The notes beneath the pieces are model-generated. The model saw only the letters and a program-made list of their open reading frames with translations. It ran no database searches and had not been told where the DNA came from. The translations under genes and the position numbers were made by a program. Below are positions 41,125 to 42,981 of a stretch of 42,981 nt of DNA, one piece after another; positions within the stretch are counted from its first letter, which is position 1; the number at the start of each line of letters is the position of its first letter. The DNA is from Clostridia bacterium. GTDB lineage: Bacteria; Bacillota; Clostridia; Oscillospirales; Acutalibacteraceae. The stretch lies in contig JAFXCH010000041.1 in the NCBI GenBank assembly GCA_017516485.1, positions 1-42,981 of the forward strand. Direction: 5' to 3'.

Positions 41125-42981
41125 ATGAAAAGGACCATACAGAAACTTATTTCGTTTCTACTTGCTGTAGTTACAATAATTGCTACAGCGCCTTTGTCAG
41201 GTTTAGTTAGATTAGATTTTCCGTCATTCAAATTTTGGGCTTCTGCTGAAGAAAATGAAGAACACAATGAAATTGATTATTCATATTTGACTCCTAATCA
41301 ATATATGACCAAAATACTGCTCAACTATAACTATTCTGGTGGAGCAAGTCCTGTAGATATGAACGATGATACAGTTCCCCAAGCTCAGTTAAAGTATTGG
41401 CTTGATACTTCTAAGGCGAGCACAGCTCGCTTATTAAGAAATGAGATAAACTCAAATTCGGGTTTCATCGATAGTGTTGTTGCTTGGGAAGTGTTAACTT
41501 TTGATCCATCAGATGAATATGAAAATATTCTTAATGAAGAAGATTACTATGTCACAATACTGTTGAGTATTCTTGATGTTCAATTAAACGACAGCGAGTT
41601 TTTGGATGCGTGGAATTGCTCTACCAACAAAACAATACTTTCTCTTTCTAAAAGCACAACAAAATTCATGAAAGAAACCCTTTCTATAGATGTTGAAGAT
41701 TTGCAAAATATAAATGTTGAAGATTTATCTGAGGATGAATTTAATTCTCTTATGTCTTCTGTAGGAAAAACTATCGAAGCGAAAAATCTTTACACACAAT
41801 TAGGCGAAAACGTTAAACTGATTAATGACATTTCAAAGACCTGCACATCTGTTTACGATATAATAAAAACTGTATCAACATATTCTCAAATTGCCGATTT
41901 AAATAGTGCTGTTGAATCCGTTCTTAAAACCATATATGACAATTGTCCTGATTCTACACCAATGAAAAACGCTGCAAAGAAAGTTTATAATATATGTAGT
42001 AAACAAATGACTCAGGCTATGTTTGCATATCTTGAAACACAGGATGCAATAATTAATACTGCGTTTAAGTATTGTGTTGGAAAAGTATGGGATTATGCAA
42101 TTGAAGGTGCATTAGGTTCTTTAGGAACAGGGTTTAAATTGGGTCAAGCAATAGGAACGGCAATTTCTAATTTTTGTTTTTCAACTGAAGCAATTATCGA
42201 GCAATATTATGTACTTGATGCAGTGGTAAAATTTGAAGATATTATGGTTGCTACTGTTAATTCTTTAGCAGAAAGTTACAAAGAGGATGAAAGCTCGGAA
42301 AATGCTGATAACTTTATGAAATCAGTCGAATTACTGTTTTCTGTTTATGATTTGGGATGTGATTATACATTAGCCTTTGCCACAACAGCAAGAAGCAATG
42401 GTCTTTATAACACAATTAAATCATGGTTTGGAAAGAGTGAAACACTTGAGTCATATAAAGAAGCAACTTCATCAATAAAGACAACGATGGGTCTTATAAA
42501 AAATACGCTGACAAACCTTGAAGGATACCGTTGGTATTACGAATATGATGCACCGTCAGGTTATGTGGCATATTTTGAACCGCCTATTTTAACACCTGCA
42601 TATTCTAAAACAGAGGAAATAGTAAATATAGAACCGATAATTATGCCTGAAATTGAATCTGGTGCCATTTTGACCTATAAACAAAAGCAAGATAAAACTA
42701 TTGTTATTACTGGATGCAATTCTTCGGCTGTTGGACAAATTAATATACCGAAAGAAATTGGTGGATTCCCAGTAATAGAAATTTCATCATTTTCTTTCAA
42801 AAATTGTACGGGTATTACATATATTTCAACAGATAGTGCATTAAAAACAATCGAAAGTTCTGCATTCTATAATTGTAAAAATCTTTCAGAGATAAATTTG
42901 AATAGCGGGCTTGAAGCAATTTATGAGCGAGCTTTTTATGGAACAGCAATAGAAGAAGTAACTATACCAAACACAGTCACA
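41125..42981 (+). CDS. Exported BspA-like leucine-rich-repeat surface protein (3' truncated by window end)
   Basis: The frame is open for 619 codons to the end of the window. GGAGG lies seven bases before the ATG. The signal peptide is canonical (MKRTIQKLISFLLAVVTIIA, cleavage near WASA). Residues about 50-480 form a long, mostly helical Asn/Ser/Lys/Glu-rich region with no recognised domain. From about residue 530 leucine-rich repeats of the BspA type begin (GGFPVIEISSFSFKNCTGIT, LKTIESSAFYNCKNLSEINL, GLEAIYERAFYGTAIEEVTI). Such proteins sit on or are released from the cell surface and bind host or microbial partners. Codon use is AT-richer than in the glycan genes, which fits acquisition with the element. 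The anchor region lies outside the window. Confidence 0.85.
   Translation, partial: MKRTIQKLISFLLAVVTIIATAPLSGLVRLDFPSFKFWASAEENEEHNEIDYSYLTPNQYMTKILLNYNYSGGASPVDMNDDTVPQAQLKYWLDTSKASTARLLRNEINSNSGFIDSVVAWEVLTFDPSDEYENILNEEDYYVTILLSILDVQLNDSEFLDAWNCSTNKTILSLSKSTTKFMKETLSIDVEDLQNINVEDLSEDEFNSLMSSVGKTIEAKNLYTQLGENVKLINDISKTCTSVYDIIKTVSTYSQIADLNSAVESVLKTIYDNCPDSTPMKNAAKKVYNICSKQMTQAMFAYLETQDAIINTAFKYCVGKVWDYAIEGALGSLGTGFKLGQAIGTAISNFCFSTEAIIEQYYVLDAVVKFEDIMVATVNSLAESYKEDESSENADNFMKSVELLFSVYDLGCDYTLAFATTARSNGLYNTIKSWFGKSETLESYKEATSSIKTTMGLIKNTLTNLEGYRWYYEYDAPSGYVAYFEPPILTPAYSKTEEIVNIEPIIMPEIESGAILTYKQKQDKTIVITGCNSSAVGQINIPKEIGGFPVIEISSFSFKNCTGITYISTDSALKTIESSAFYNCKNLSEINLNSGLEAIYERAFYGTAIEEVTIPNTVT

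Overview
The window looks like a chromosomal contig from a low-to-mid GC Gram-positive gut Clostridium, probably of the Ruminococcaceae/Oscillospirales type. The evidence is strong AGGAG ribosome binding sites, sigma-A promoters with 17-bp spacers (often extended -10), a tandem glycine riboswitch, a niaR-linked nad operon, azlCD, a dockerin-like module, a DUF6809 protein and many U-tailed terminators. No rRNA, complete tRNA or CRISPR array was seen.

Layout. 1-3.8 kb: the end of a secreted protein with a Cys-rich tail, then small single genes (DUF4375-like, HEAT-like, a small membrane protein). These are preceded by three copies of a roughly 65-bp intergenic module that carries the promoter. 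The azlCD transporter pair is on the minus strand. 3.9-6.9 kb: a beta-helix GH28-like enzyme, a TrmH-family rRNA methyltransferase and a MaoC-like hot-dog protein. 7.1-29.3 kb: a glycan-degradation region. A plus-strand operon encodes a GH140/DUF4038-like protein, a helicase with predicted membrane segments, a GH110-like beta-helix enzyme, a GH78-like rhamnosidase and a conserved unknown protein. A cytosolic metallophosphoesterase is on the minus strand. A second plus-strand operon encodes an exported metallophosphoesterase, a 1359-residue multidomain dockerin protein and a heparinase II/III-like lyase. A minus-strand operon encodes an esterase and a GH3 beta-glucosidase. No sugar transporter or regulator lies within this region, so uptake must be encoded elsewhere.

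29.4-35.4 kb: a decaying region. It holds a small unknown gene, a two-component system broken by frameshifts, a nonsense codon and a damaged ATP-lid motif, a HlyD/MacA-like adaptor with a frameshift near its end, and a MacB-like ATPase with no permease after it. The expected permease position is occupied by a short hydrophobic-helix ORF that runs into a glycine riboswitch on the opposite strand. That riboswitch no longer has a recognisable gene to control, which suggests a deletion or rearrangement junction near 35.27 kb. 35.6-39.2 kb: a compact NAD biosynthesis operon, nadA-nadB-nadC-niaR, with a promoter overlapped by an inverted repeat that could be the NiaR operator.

39.4-42.98 kb: an accessory region. 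A 23-base 3' end of a tRNA-Pro gene with its terminator marks a probable integration scar. It is followed by a DUF6809 gene, an unknown gene, a truncated serine-recombinase start, and a large exported BspA-like leucine-rich-repeat protein that runs off the window. Between promoter and surface-protein gene lies a leader with a long hairpin, a strong intrinsic terminator and an exact antiterminator complement. This is the best candidate for an undescribed regulatory RNA in the window.
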